DNA of 64,000 nucleotides, from contig OOIN01000017.1 of NCBI GenBank assembly GCA_900323505.1, positions 62,001 to 126,000 of the forward strand, given 5' to 3'. Position 1 is the stretch's first letter, and the number at the start of each line of letters is the position of its first letter. Shown here piece by piece: positions 40,292 to 50,948 of this stretch. A program made the position numbers and the translations under genes. The notes beneath the pieces are model-generated. The model was not told where the DNA came from. It saw only the letters and a list, made by a program, of their open reading frames with translations, and searched no databases. The stretch is from Ustilago trichophora (lineage: Eukaryota; Basidiomycota; Ustilaginomycetes; Ustilaginales; Ustilaginaceae).

Positions 40292-43200
40292 ATGAGGTTC
40301 CTCTTTTTCCTCGCCGCTGCCTACATACTCATGGCGGCTGTCGCATGTCAGCCGCTTCGAGAAGCTAAAGCAGAGCTCGAATTCAGCAAGAGAGCTTATC
40401 GCAAACCTCCCGAGCCTCCCAAGCCTCCCAATCGCGCAAGATCGGCCAGTCCAAAAGTCAAGCGTGTAAGTCTTTTGCTTCTTCTTTTGCCGAGTCTCAT
40501 TTATTCACCTTGATGCTGATTCCGGAACCCTCGCGAAATCGTTCCCTGCACTGTGTTTGTATGTTAGAGATTCAATCAAGTCCTTGAGACCGCAGGTGAA
40601 GCTGTCACCGACTTCTTGTCTCGCTTTCGTTCTGGCGACCGAGGATCTAAGGCTGCAGCCGACGCAACGGAAGCTATAGATCGTTTTAAAGAGAATCCCT
40701 TGATCAACAACAATCCCAAAGCTCGACCCTTCGGTTCTTTCGATCCTAGTCTCAACCCATCCGATTCCAGACCTGAAACGCCTAACTTGTTGACTCGAAA
40801 GCCCTTCGAATTCAACGGTCAAGATGCTGGCTATGCGGGTGATACCGATCGAAACTCTCGCTTTTCCAAACTGCATGACAGGCCTCCTCTCTCATCTTTG
40901 CTTGGTCTTGAGGCTGACAAGACAGGCAATCAAGTCGATCTGGCCACAGAGACCAAGGTCGAAGGGAAGGAAGAAAAGCCTAAGCACATATGGGAGGATC
41001 CAAAACAGAGGACAATCCTGGCAATAACCGCCTCGGTCAGTCTTCTAGCAACTTTGTTCCTTACTCGCCAGATTCAAGAGAATATCGACACCACCAACAA
41101 TCTCAACGCAGCCATAGCTAGTGCCAACGCTCGCAATCAAGCTGCCGCCCAACAGGCTATTGCAGAGAGCGAGGCCCTCCAAGATGCTGCTTCCAGCAGA
41201 AGCAGGTTCCAACGTCGCGATCAGTCCTTATCTGCTACCAGCCACATACAGCTCTCCAAGCGAGATGGACCTTTGACCAAGGTGAGCGAGGCGGTCGGTA
41301 AAGTCGGAACGCGTGTTCGAGGCGGATGGCACCAGTTCAAACTTGCCTGGCTCAAGTCGGCCCTCCTCAGATTCATAGTCTTGTGGGGCTCAGCCTTTAC
41401 TACGGTATCGGCGGCCACTGTCGGTATCGTCATATACGAGCACAAGAAGGACAAGAAGCATCAACCCGACTCGCAAGCCGAGCCTCCCGCCGCTGGTCCT
41501 CATCACGACGATACAAGCCACACTCACAACAAGCGCAGTCTCATTCCGGAGGTCGACCAAGGAATTTCTCACGTCCAGGTCAAGCTCGAGAAGCGCTTCA
41601 ATCCTTTCCGGGCCGTTAGCGAGTGCTTTCAGAGGACATCGGTGGTCGAGGGAGCTCGAGCCGTAAGGGTCATTGTTCAACATTATCCGATGGAAGCAAA
41701 GCGAATGATGATCAAGTACATTATGGGTGCCTCAGCCTTCCTGGGTGTCGCTGGTACGCTACTCTACTACGTGATCAGAGGTGATCGTCATCCTACCCCT
41801 GAACCTCGGCCGCCGACCAACCAGACGGTGCCCGTGACGCCTCCTGTTTCAAGTGCCGCTTCGCCCCCTACCGGGCACTTGGTTCACACAAGGATCTACA
41901 AGCGTTCCGTCGATGTGGATCAGACTTTCCACCCTGAAGAGAATCCTTCCGAGCACAAGCCTACAGCAGTCCCACAAAGATTTTCGAAGCGACGCCACTT
42001 CGCCGTTTCAGCCGACGAACTTGCAAAGTGCGCTCAGGAAGTCTCCGAGAGAGTCCCGTTCCTACAAATGGCCCCACTGTCGGAAAAGATCCCCCCAACA
42101 ATTCCAATTGGTTTTCGCCTCAAGCCTTTAAAGCAAATCGACCGGGAAGAGCCATTTTCAACTGTTCGGAACAGAAACAGGAGATTGCAGAGGGGTCCGG
42201 AGCTCCCCAGAGTCCAGCACCGTCCACCTCGTCCCGTTCGCCACCTTGGTCGAAATCCTCTGCGGCGAAACACGCCACTGACAAAGAAGCAGGAGATCGA
42301 GCTTCTTGCTGCTGTGGCCACACTTCACATCGGTGCCGCGACCGCTGCGATCCTCTTCGCTCGATACCATCATCAAAGGTCTGGTCAGCACTGGAAGCAG
42401 CAAGAGGGAAAGAGGAACAAGCAGCGTCGCGATCTCGAGCTCTCCAAGCGCGGTCTGTCGTTGGGTGAACTCAAGACTGCTTCTGAGGATGCCATCGAAG
42501 CACTTGGGATCAGGATCAGACGATGGCAGAGGCGGAGGTACATGAATGTCCGCAGAGGCCGCCCTCGTCCACTCATCCCGGTGCACACCCTCGGTCAGTA
42601 CCCAAAACAGGGGCCGCTGCTGACGAGGAAGCAGGAACTTGCGCTCTTTGCCACTTTGATCAGTGTCACCAGTGCGCTTACCTACATCTCTTTCGCAAAA
42701 AAATCCGAAAACGAGCAGAACGAAAGACGGAAGAACGAGGCACAGGAGCGAAATCGGAAGCTTCTGCACAAGCGCGATATCGCCTCTCGATCACATCATC
42801 TCGCTGAGCGTACCTTACCAGAGGTCGTTCCCGCTGAGGCTGCAGTGGAACGAGTTAGTAGTGCACTTCATCCTCAATCTGGTATTCAACACGGGCCTCT
42901 GCATATTTCTCAGCCTATTCCTCAATCTGTTCCTCGACCTGGTCTCCAATATGGTCCTCAACCTCGTTCTCAAAGTGGGCTTATGACAGCCTTGGAGAAG
43001 GCTTCAAAGTATAAGGTCAGAATAGCTGTATTAGCTGGAGGTACGGCTGCCGTTATATATGGCCTTGTGAAGTTTGTCAAATGGATAGATGAGGGTGACA
43101 AGAAAGCTGCAGAAGGTCTCCACCGCAGAAGTCTTTACCCGCGCTCCATCGAGGAGCAGCCGTATGCTCAGCACCGCAAGGCGTTCGAAAACTCGCTGCC

Positions 43201-45967
43201 CAAGCCTGGAGTCGACCAGCCGGTAGGCCACTCGAGGCCAGGGCAGGGATATGAAGGATTGCAGCCCAACTACGGGACCGGTGGGTCGATAGGTTATCCA
43301 GTAGGCTCCTCTGTACCAAGGGGTGGGTATGAGGGCTCGCAAATCACTCACGGGGTCGGCGGGACGCCAAATGGTCGGGCTGGCCTGTCGAAGCGAGACG
43401 ACTCTTTCTCGGCGGCAGTGCAATATCAAGCCGATCAGCACTTGTCTCGAAGAGCACTGATCAGCGAAAAGTCTCTCCAGCAGCGCCGCCGCGCTTTTTC
43501 GAACCTTGCTGCCGCCAAAGAGTTCACAGCAGCATTCAGGCTAGCTGCGTCAGACTTGAAGAGTCTGGCCACTAACGCTCCACTCACTCTCTCGGAGCGA
43601 CAAGCTAGGAACAAGAGACTGCGCAAGTATGCTTATGCCACGGGCACCGGCGCTGTCATCAAAGCTCTTGTGGTCTACGTCATCATCGCAAGACACAAGG
43701 ACAAGAAGGATCAACAGCGTCGACTAGAGCAATGGCGGCAACAACAGGAACAATCGCAGCGAGGCTACCCCTCGAAGAGCTACTCGTACCAGAAGCGCGA
43801 TCTCTCTTTGATCAAGCGGAGGGATGTCGTGCACCTGGTCGAGGAAGCTGAGCCTCTGCTGAAGAGGGTCACGGACCAAGTGGTGACCTCAATGAGCAAA
43901 AGATACGAGGTTGCCAAGCTAGGACAACACTTGAGAAAGGTTAAAGACGAGACTTCAGGTACCGAGGTCAAGAAAAACATGCCTCTGCAGAGACGTGATC
44001 ACATCCTTATCAAGAGAGGCCCTGACCTCCGTACCATGCCTGTTGTGGCGCAAGAGGTGGCTCAGGCCCTTGAAGTGTTAGGCAACCCTGCGGCAGAAAA
44101 CGGGTTGCGCGACACGTTTCAGGCTCAGGAGGAGCAGCGCAACAGGCAAATCGCCGTGAAAGCTGGTTGGTACCTCCTGTATGGCACTGGCGTAGCTTCA
44201 GGCCTGGCAGCAGTTGGCTCTGTGATCTGGGAAGTGGCTCAAGCTGTCCGCAGTGTGGAGAGTAGAGACAAGGCTGACGGCCAACATACCGGCACCGAGC
44301 ACCTTTCCGTGGTCAAGGGAACTAGGCCTCTGCAGAAGCGAAGCCAGGTCCTGACCAAGAGAAGGGTGCCCCGCACCATGCCTGTATCAGAAGAAAGACT
44401 GGCTCAGGCGGCTGAAGTGATATGCGGCTCTGTACAGGAAGAAAGGTGGCGCACCGCATTTGAGCAAGAGCAAGAAAGGAAGCGGATCGAACGGATGGGC
44501 CGCTATAAACAGGGGGCCAAGACAACTGGCAAATTTACCACCATCGTGACTGGCGTATGTGTAACCAAATTTCTGCTTCGCCGGTTGTCCAAGTACGGGT
44601 TCAAACTAGAGGTGGAGAGACAACAATTCCATCAACACGACGACACCAAAATTGTTGGAGAGGTCAGGCCAACCAAGCAACAGCATAAGCGCGATCACGT
44701 CCTCGTCAAACGAAGTGGTGTCAGACCTGTCAACGAGGTTTTAGAGGCTGAAGCCGTCACTCGAACCGGCAATCCGCAGCTGGAAGAACGACTGGCTTTT
44801 GCCAAGATTTACGCCATAATTGCCGGCATCGTCACAGTCGTATATGGTAGTGCAGCTGCCATCGGAATCGGGATCTATCACCTTGCCCACCGTGCAATTG
44901 ATCGCAATAAAAAGGCACGAAACGGCCTTCATAAGCGCGCCGATATCGTCCCCGTCGCCGAAGTCGACATGATCGCGGCTCAAGAAGTCACTGGCAATCC
45001 TCTTCACGATCATTGGAGACAAAAAGTTGCCTTGTTTTGTGACAAACTTAGCAAAGGTCTCGGCGCTACAGCTGCCGTGCTTGGAATTGCGACCGGGGTG
45101 GCTTACTTGATTCACGAGGCTCACAAGTATATCGGTCTGAGACGGGATAAGTCGAACCAGAACAAGTCGAAACGTGACGTTGGCTCATCGGATCAGCAAC
45201 TGCTCAGCAAGCGGGATGTTCAGGCAATCTCCCCGGTCGCAGAAGACCAGTTGTCTACTGCTGTTGAGGCAACTATCGACCCTCGATACGAAGAGTGGAA
45301 GCAGAATGCGGCAAAGCTCTGCAAAAAGGTTACCTTGAGTGTGGCAGCAGTGGTTGCGACGCTGGGAGCTGGAATGGGAATCGCGTATCTCTCGTATCTG
45401 CGCAACAAGCATGAGGAAGCAAAGAGTACGGAGACCGACGCTCTTCCTACTGTTCCCATACATGATTTCATCCATCCTTCATCTCACCAGCCGAGACGTC
45501 TCGCAAAGAGAAGCTTGACTCGGCTGCTCCAGAGCGAGGAGCTGATTTCAAAGCGAGACTCTTCCACCGCCACTGCTCAATCGGGCTATCAGCTGGTGAA
45601 GCGTGGCGAGAATGCAGCCATAGGACCTGTGGCACTGCGAGTCTTCCGACAGGTTGCCATTGGAATCCGACGATCTGGTATCAACATTTTCGACTTTGGA
45701 GGTTCCGATGAGGTCGTGCCTCAACCTCAGCCTCGACCTCATCATCGGCCTCGACCTCATCATCGGCCTCGACCACACCACCCAACCTTGTCTGTACCTC
45801 CGATCTCTCTAATCTCACCTCCGCCAGGCATGTTTAACTCGATGACGCTATCTCGTCCACGCTGGCGCGACTCGCAACGCGACATCGACGGTGCCATGTA
45901 CGACCGGGGTCAGTTGGACAAGCGTACCGTCGAAGCTGCAGAGCCGGAAGTACAGGAAAAGCTCTGA
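40292..45967 (+). CDS. Giant secreted-pathway protein with repeated Kex2 sites and 12 hydrophobic segments (1,857 aa, two exons)
   Basis: Exon 1 is 40292-40465 and exon 2 is 40568-45967; the 102-bp intron has a GTAAGT donor and TAG acceptor, phase 0. The first 19 residues are a clear signal peptide. I count about 30 Lys-Arg pairs, many in the favoured forms LSKR-D, LIKR, LVKR, LHKR or LQKR. Twelve hydrophobic segments lie at about residues 205, 324, 441, 637, 749, 876, 1081, 1259, 1379, 1472, 1556 and 1647. Each is followed by a basic stretch such as 'YEHKKDKKH', and every neighbouring pair is separated by at least one Lys-Arg site. From about residue 1200 on, diverged modules of about 85-120 aa repeat: dibasic doublet, 'PV..E' motif, an '[E/A]V..GNP'-like motif, a charged helix, the hydrophobic segment. 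The tail has tandem PRPHHR units. No known domain is recognised. It resembles fungal Kex2-processed repeat precursors, but with membrane-like units; the function is unknown. Confidence 0.9.
45715..45782 (+). repeat. Tandem CCTCGACCTCATCATCGG repeat
   Basis: An 18-bp unit coding PRPHHR is repeated about three times in the C-terminal part of the large Kex2-site protein, after a PQPQPRP lead-in. Confidence 0.8.
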
Positions 45968-46794
45968 AAGTCACGCCGCTACATTGCGCGTTACTCTGCT
46001 TGCCATGATCTGACTGGACACAGTGCTCGCCTTCAAGGTGAAAAACGGTCCGACCGTTTATGACCGAGACGAACATTCGTCTGGTCGCAGATAGTTGGCG
46101 GGTGTACCGACAGAGGCAAACCGATCGGGATGGCTTCCCGCTTTGACACCACTTCACACTTATTCTTTCTTTCATTCCTGACTTGATTCTTTCGTAGATG
46201 GCAAGGGCGGAATGCAGCTCGCTCTGGTAGCATGCCTCAATTCACTCCATCACTCCCATCCCCTTTTTTTTTGGCACCTTCTTTCACCCTTCACTCTTTG
46301 CCTGGTCCTTTTTACGTTCACTCCTTAGATTGTTTTCCAAGATTTGATCACGTGACATTCTTTCAGGCAGAGGCATACAGCTGTGATTGCAGCGTTGTCG
46401 ATTTGCAATTTCATTCATTTCTTCTTTCCCTTTTGCCTGTAGGAGACGGAGGTGAAGGTGGTGGTGGTTGTGGTGGTGATTGGGTTTGAACCTGTCAAAT
46501 TTCGCGGATAAGGAAGCGCACGGAAGCTCGCCCGAGATTGCGCGATTTTCTTTTGTTTTTTTCCCCCCGAGATTGATAACAAGCTGCAGGAAAAAAAAGG
46601 AAGAGTGCATTTCGGGCATGTTTGAATACCCCAACCCGGTGCTCCTCTGATGTCCTACCTACATACTTGCTCCTTTTGCCCTTGCTCTCGTGTTTGCCTT
46701 TCATCTCTGCTCCATTTTAGTAAGAGGTCCATCTTTCCTTCTTTCCATCACCACCATCACTGTCAAGATCGCAAGCTAACTTTTTGCCTCCATA
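45968..46794. other. Spacer between large gene and racemase
   Basis: This 827-bp gap is T/C-rich before the racemase start (46640-46790), with GGTGGTGGTTGTGGTGGTG at about 46458-46476 and a T run after GTTTTTTTCCCCCC near 46555. No gene seen. Confidence 0.45.
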
Positions 46795-47577
46795 ATGGCT
46801 CCCGTTGCATCCACTACAGCCATCGGATCCAACATGACGACTTGCTCTCCGTCGTCGTCGATTGTGGACATTTACGTTGTCAATCCGAACAGTTCTAGCA
46901 TCATCACTGATGCGCTTGAAGCATGTCTTTCACCTCAAACTCCTCCAGGATGTATATCGCATTTTGTAACCGGACCACCTTCAAGTCCCGAATCGATTCA
47001 AGATGTTGGTGAATCTATCATTTCTGCGGCGGAAACCTATCGTTCTTTGACCGATTCATCGCCAAATTCGGATCTCAAGTTGCATTCTGCATCTGCTTTT
47101 CTAGTGGCATGCTTTTCCGATCATCCACTTGTGGGAATCCTACGACAAAAATGTCCGAATAAACCTTCGATTCATCTTCTGGAAGCAGCTATCATTCACG
47201 CTTTGTCGTGTGGGATTCGATTCGGCGTACTGACTACAGGAAAATCCGTCGTACCAGACGTAGAAGCAGGCGTTAGAAAACTCATGGGTGGAAACAGTGA
47301 TAGATACGTTGGAACACATGCAACAGGTTTGGGTGTGGTAGAGTTGCAAAGTGGTAACAAAGACAAAGTGCAAAGTCTGATGAAAATGGGAGCCCAAGAT
47401 TTGGTGGCCAAAGGAGCAGATGTGATTATTTTAGGATGTGCAGGAATGACAGGAATGGAATCGTTGGTAATCAGTGCTTGTGCAGAAGTAGGTGTTCAAC
47501 ATGTGGCGGTAATTGATGGAGCAAGAGCAGGAATGCAGATCCTGGCCGGCTTGGCGAGGGTCAACTATAGGTCATAG
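46795..47577 (+). CDS. Asp/Glu/hydantoin racemase family protein, Dcg1-like (260 aa)
   Basis: Single-exon gene. The two active-site cysteines expected for cofactor-independent amino-acid racemases are present: C106 in 'LVACFSDHP' and C215 in 'ILGCAGMTGM', with 'IYVVNPNSS' at the first strand and 'GVLTTGKSVVP' in the middle. The closest well-known relative is yeast Dcg1, a nitrogen-regulated protein in the allantoin gene region whose activity is not settled; bacterial relatives racemise hydantoins. Likely cytosolic. The N-terminal 23 residues are Ser/Thr-rich and variable, so the start at 46795 (AATGGC context) is likely but not certain. No allantoin-pathway genes lie next to it here. Confidence 0.9.
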   Translation: MAPVASTTAIGSNMTTCSPSSSIVDIYVVNPNSSSIITDALEACLSPQTPPGCISHFVTGPPSSPESIQDVGESIISAAETYRSLTDSSPNSDLKLHSASAFLVACFSDHPLVGILRQKCPNKPSIHLLEAAIIHALSCGIRFGVLTTGKSVVPDVEAGVRKLMGGNSDRYVGTHATGLGVVELQSGNKDKVQSLMKMGAQDLVAKGADVIILGCAGMTGMESLVISACAEVGVQHVAVIDGARAGMQILAGLARVNYRS

Positions 47578-47764
47578 GTCATAGTTCAACAGGAGCAAAG
47601 GGTTGAATGAAAGTGTGCGTAACAGGAGAATGTATAGGGCTTCTAAGGTGTAAGGTGAAATGCTTTGCAAAACTTGCTCATCATTCAAACAAAGTTACTC
47701 GGCGCTCTATCAGGAAATTGCATGTCTCGACTTAGCATTGCACCCCATGATTGCGTAGATATGA

Positions 47765-48010
47765 TGAGGCCCTGAGCTCGATGATTCTCGCAGGCGGCCG
47801 TAAGGGGGGCTGGTCGAGCGCAGAGGGCGAGCGACAAAGACAAAGGGAGGGAGTACAGGGATAGGAAAAGTGCTAAAACAGCTAATCTGTGCCTAGCAAC
47901 GAGTGCCGTAGTATACAAGAAAGGTGACATGAAAAACAACATAGTCAAGGGGGGTGAAATGACGTGTTGAGCTCTTCTTGCCCAGACGCTCTCGCCCTTG
48001 CACACGATTC
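47765..48010. repeat. Tandem duplicated non-coding unit, copy 1
   Basis: It starts near GAGGCCCTGAGCTCGATGAT and contains GGCCGTAAGGGGGGCTGGTC and GGGAGTACAGGG; it ends with GAGCTCTTCTTGCCC..CGCTCTCGCCCTT. Copy 2 shows the same blocks in the same order about 410-425 bp downstream. Confidence 0.8.
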
Positions 48011-48174
48011 CAGTCTTCGAATTCACACTCTTCCATCTGAACCGGGCATCTTAGTCTCTCTCTCTCACACACATACACAAATCCATCTTTTATCAGCATC
48101 AAAAAGTAACGTCGCAGCTGAGCATCGCTGCCTTGAAGCATATTGGAAACTGATTGTGATTGAGGCTGGACCCT

Positions 48175-48435
48175 GTGAGGCCTGAAGCTCGATGGTTCTC
48201 CCAGCCGGCCGTAAGGAGGGCTGGTCGAGCACAGAGGGTGAGCAACACGAACACGGGTGGGAGTACAGGGTCGGAAAGGAACAACTGATCTCGCTAGGCA
48301 AGACCTAGCAAAAGGTAAAAGGATGATAATACTATAGAAGAATAACGATAGGACAAAAATAACATACAGGCATAATGAAGTGGGTGACGTGGCGAGCTCT
48401 TCTTGCCCAACCGCTCTCGCCCTTCTGCACGAGTT
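48175..48435. repeat. Tandem duplicated non-coding unit, copy 2
   Basis: It starts with GAGGCCTGAAGCTCGATGGT and contains GGCCGTAAGGAGGGCTGGTC and GGGAGTACAGGG; it ends with GAGCTCTTCTTGCCC..CGCTCTCGCCCTT. It is diverged from copy 1 by substitutions and small indels. Confidence 0.8.
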
Positions 48436-48507
48436 GCATTGCAAGTATATCATCATCATCATTCTCTTTCTCTTTGTCTCTCTCTCTCCATCTATCTATC
48501 TATCTGT

Positions 48508-50118
48508 TTATGCATGAGCTAGACCCTGAGGGAAATCAAAAATGTTTTCCGGATCCCATTTCTTCTTCAAGTGTTTCAACCTTGTCAAACTGTCTCCGTA
48601 GTAAGCCTTGGGCCAATCTTGCAATCTTGCATCAACATAATTAACATATGCACCCCATTGTACGTTATCGTTGCTACTTTTTGCTGTGTTTACCAGGTCA
48701 TCGTAAGCCTCATGTACTTGTTTCTGAGCTTGTGGATTATCGTTATCAGGGAAACCGTACGAGTAGAACTGATAGATGAAAGCTGCTTTGTGAGCGTTAA
48801 AGCTGCTCTCTTGTGTCTTGACTTTGGTAGCTGAATAGCTGAGTGGGCCCAAAAAGTCGAAGCTGATACTGTTACCTGTACCCTGTAGATTTGCGTAGGC
48901 GTTGAGCTTGTTGACCAATTTCAAAGCCGAGTCATAGTTGTAGGTGGGGATGAGGGGTTGGACGAGGGATTTGGCATAGAATTGTTCGTGATCTTTTCCA
49001 GCTCGATCTCGAACGTCGAGCGATCCCATAATGTCTACGAGACTCTGGATCCAAGATGTGAAAGGTTTCACTTGAACTTGGGAAGGTTTGATGCCTGCAA
49101 TGACGTGGAAGAGGTTGATCAGGTGGTCGTGGGATGCACGGGAAGTGTTGATATGTTGACCGCTAAGTCGACAGGCGTTATTGTCAAAGTCTCCTGCGGC
49201 TTGACCGGCAATCAAGAGTTCTCCACCAAAGCCAGGTTCAAACCCAGTCTGGCTGTCTGAGGATAGGGTTAGCTGCTGGAGGGCAACAATGGCTTTAGCG
49301 CAATCTTGGTTTGTCTTGTAGCTATAGCTAAAGTTCAAGATGTGCTTAGGAGCCGATTCAAGGCTAAAAGTGAAAGAAGTGACAATGCCAAAGTTGTTGG
49401 CACCTCCTCCCCTCAGCGCCCACCACAGATCCGAGATTTTGTCGTTGGTCACAGTCAACACGTTGCCATCCCTATCGACCATGTTCATCTCTGTGATTCG
49501 GTCAAGCAGGAAACCCCAAGCTCTGGTAGTGAAACCAAATCCACCTCCTAAAGCATGTCCACCAACACCTACCATCGGACACGTTCCATGAGGCAAAGCA
49601 AACTCTCCTTGATCCCAAATCTTTTGCGCCAGTGTACCGAGTCGTACACCAGCACCAACTGTAGCTTTCTTGGCAGCTTTATCGACAGTGATGGTGTCAA
49701 GATGACGTAGATCGATGACGACGGAACCATCTTGACCGCCTAGAGAGTAGGCTTCATAGCTGTGGCCTCCGGAGCGAGGGCTGAGTTTTTGCTTGCCTCC
49801 CTCGGCTGAAACACATTTGACAATGGAAGAGACATCGGCTTCAGTAGTCGGGACGGTGATGACGAGCGGTTTGTAGTCGAACAGAGGATTGTAGGAGGAG
49901 CGAAGAGTGGCGTAATCGGAAGAGGTGGAGTAGGCTTGATCATATCCGCCGCTGGAAGAGAGACATTGGCGAAGAGAGTTGGTAGAGTCGGAATCAGAGG
50001 AACGGGGAAAGAGGGATGGAGTGGAAGGGTCGAATGTGTAAACTGGAAAGGCTGATGTTAGGCTGGGGGAGAGAAGCGTGAAGGCCGCCGCCAACAGGGT
50101 GAGTTTTGCAGAAGCCAT
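48508..50118 (-). CDS. Secreted AA7 FAD-linked oligosaccharide oxidase, berberine-bridge-like (536 aa)
   Basis: Single-exon gene. It has a signal peptide (residues 1-23) and is then a FAD-binding PCMH (FAD_binding_4) domain with the double covalent flavin attachment of this family: His119 in 'SPRSGGHSYEAY' and Cys180 in 'PHGTCPMVGVGGHALGGG'. The substrate half follows, and the C-terminus has the berberine-bridge/BBE block 'YVDARLQDWPKAYYGD..TRLKHLKKKWDPENIFDFPQ'. Known AA7 enzymes oxidise the reducing end of gluco- or chito-oligosaccharides and make hydrogen peroxide outside the cell. The exact sugar is not readable from the sequence. A TATA-like box (CTATATAACC on the minus strand, about 50214-50223) lies roughly 100 bp upstream of the start. 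Confidence 0.94.
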   Translation of the reverse strand: MASAKLTLLAAAFTLLSPSLTSAFPVYTFDPSTPSLFPRSSDSDSTNSLRQCLSSSGGYDQAYSTSSDYATLRSSYNPLFDYKPLVITVPTTEADVSSIVKCVSAEGGKQKLSPRSGGHSYEAYSLGGQDGSVVIDLRHLDTITVDKAAKKATVGAGVRLGTLAQKIWDQGEFALPHGTCPMVGVGGHALGGGFGFTTRAWGFLLDRITEMNMVDRDGNVLTVTNDKISDLWWALRGGGANNFGIVTSFTFSLESAPKHILNFSYSYKTNQDCAKAIVALQQLTLSSDSQTGFEPGFGGELLIAGQAAGDFDNNACRLSGQHINTSRASHDHLINLFHVIAGIKPSQVQVKPFTSWIQSLVDIMGSLDVRDRAGKDHEQFYAKSLVQPLIPTYNYDSALKLVNKLNAYANLQGTGNSISFDFLGPLSYSATKVKTQESSFNAHKAAFIYQFYSYGFPDNDNPQAQKQVHEAYDDLVNTAKSSNDNVQWGAYVNYVDARLQDWPKAYYGDSLTRLKHLKKKWDPENIFDFPQGLAHA

Positions 50119-50213
50119 CTTCCTATGTTTCTGCTTCTAATTGATATGGATGAAGAAGGAGGAAGAGGTGAATCGATGGATCAAGGTGAGGTGGAGGAGA
50201 GTAAATGGAACCT

Positions 50214-50223
50214 GGTTATATAG
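50214..50223 (-). promoter_or_regulatory. TATA box of the AA7 oxidase gene
   Basis: CTATATAACC on the minus strand lies about 96-105 bp upstream of the oxidase ATG, the spacing expected for a fungal core promoter. Confidence 0.55.
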
Positions 50224-50652
50224 TCACATTCTGCATATGATGACTATAGATGGCATGATACATTGTGTGCAGAGGGAAAAAAAGGGGAGCCTACCCATCC
50301 TGACTTGATCCGAATCGTGGGTCATTGGTCATTGTTACACCCACGGTCCCACCGCAAACAGCCGAATCGCCACCACCACCACCACCGCCATCATCGTTCA
50401 CTTGCGTATAACCGAATCCGAGCCGGCAACGCACACCCACACCCACACGTAGGGATTCCGACTACCGACAAGCCCCGCCATTATACGCTGCACCGTACCA
50501 CCACATATCCCAGACTTACCCACACTCAGTGTTTCTCTCACAGCCACCCTTTACCCGCAAGTCACATTATCGGAGCGAATCTCTCCCCACCTTAAGCTGC
50601 AGCGCCATCCACCTTGAGTGTGTGAAATGTGCAGCAGCCTCGTCTAGCTCCC

Positions 50653-50685
<33 letters not shown>
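50653..50685. repeat. (CAG)n microsatellite
   Basis: About ten CAG/AGC units, non-coding, in the spacer upstream of the AAAT array. Confidence 0.9.
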
Positions 50686-50852
50686 GTCTGTGCCTGAGGA
50701 AAAGAATGGACCTACTGTACATTTACATCCTCGCTTACTGTTTTTGCAAGCCAAGGGAGGTTTTGCGGGGTGGGACCTCCGCCGACAGGGTCTTTGTCCA
50801 AATTCAGTCGGCAGATCTTTGTTCGCTGGTGCCAACTTTTTGAGCCTAAAAG

Positions 50853-50854
50853 AA

Positions 50855-50945
<91 letters not shown>

Positions 50946-50948
50946 ATA
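50853..50948. repeat. (AAAT)n tetranucleotide microsatellite
   Basis: About 24 uninterrupted AAAT/TAAA units up to 50948. The same unit resumes at 51743-51757, on the far side of the inverted-terminus element, so the array appears to have been split by the insertion. Confidence 0.95.

Larger units (their letters stand above)
47578..48507. other. Intergenic region with tandem duplication
   Basis: This is 930 bp between two convergent genes. It is dominated by two diverged copies of a roughly 250-bp unit (47765-48010 and 48175-48435), described separately. A TCTATCTATCTATCTG run lies at 48491-48506. No gene is supported, although both copies keep a similar short open frame on the minus strand. 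Confidence 0.6.

Noticed and set aside
40292..45967. Reading the large gene as a killer-toxin or transporter gene
   Set aside because: Killer precursors are much shorter, and known ABC/MFS transporters have evenly packed helices without Lys-Arg sites between each. I see no motif of either, so I leave the function open.
50653..50948. CRISPR-like array
   Set aside because: The repeats are plain CAG and AAAT microsatellites with no spacers, and the organism is a eukaryote.
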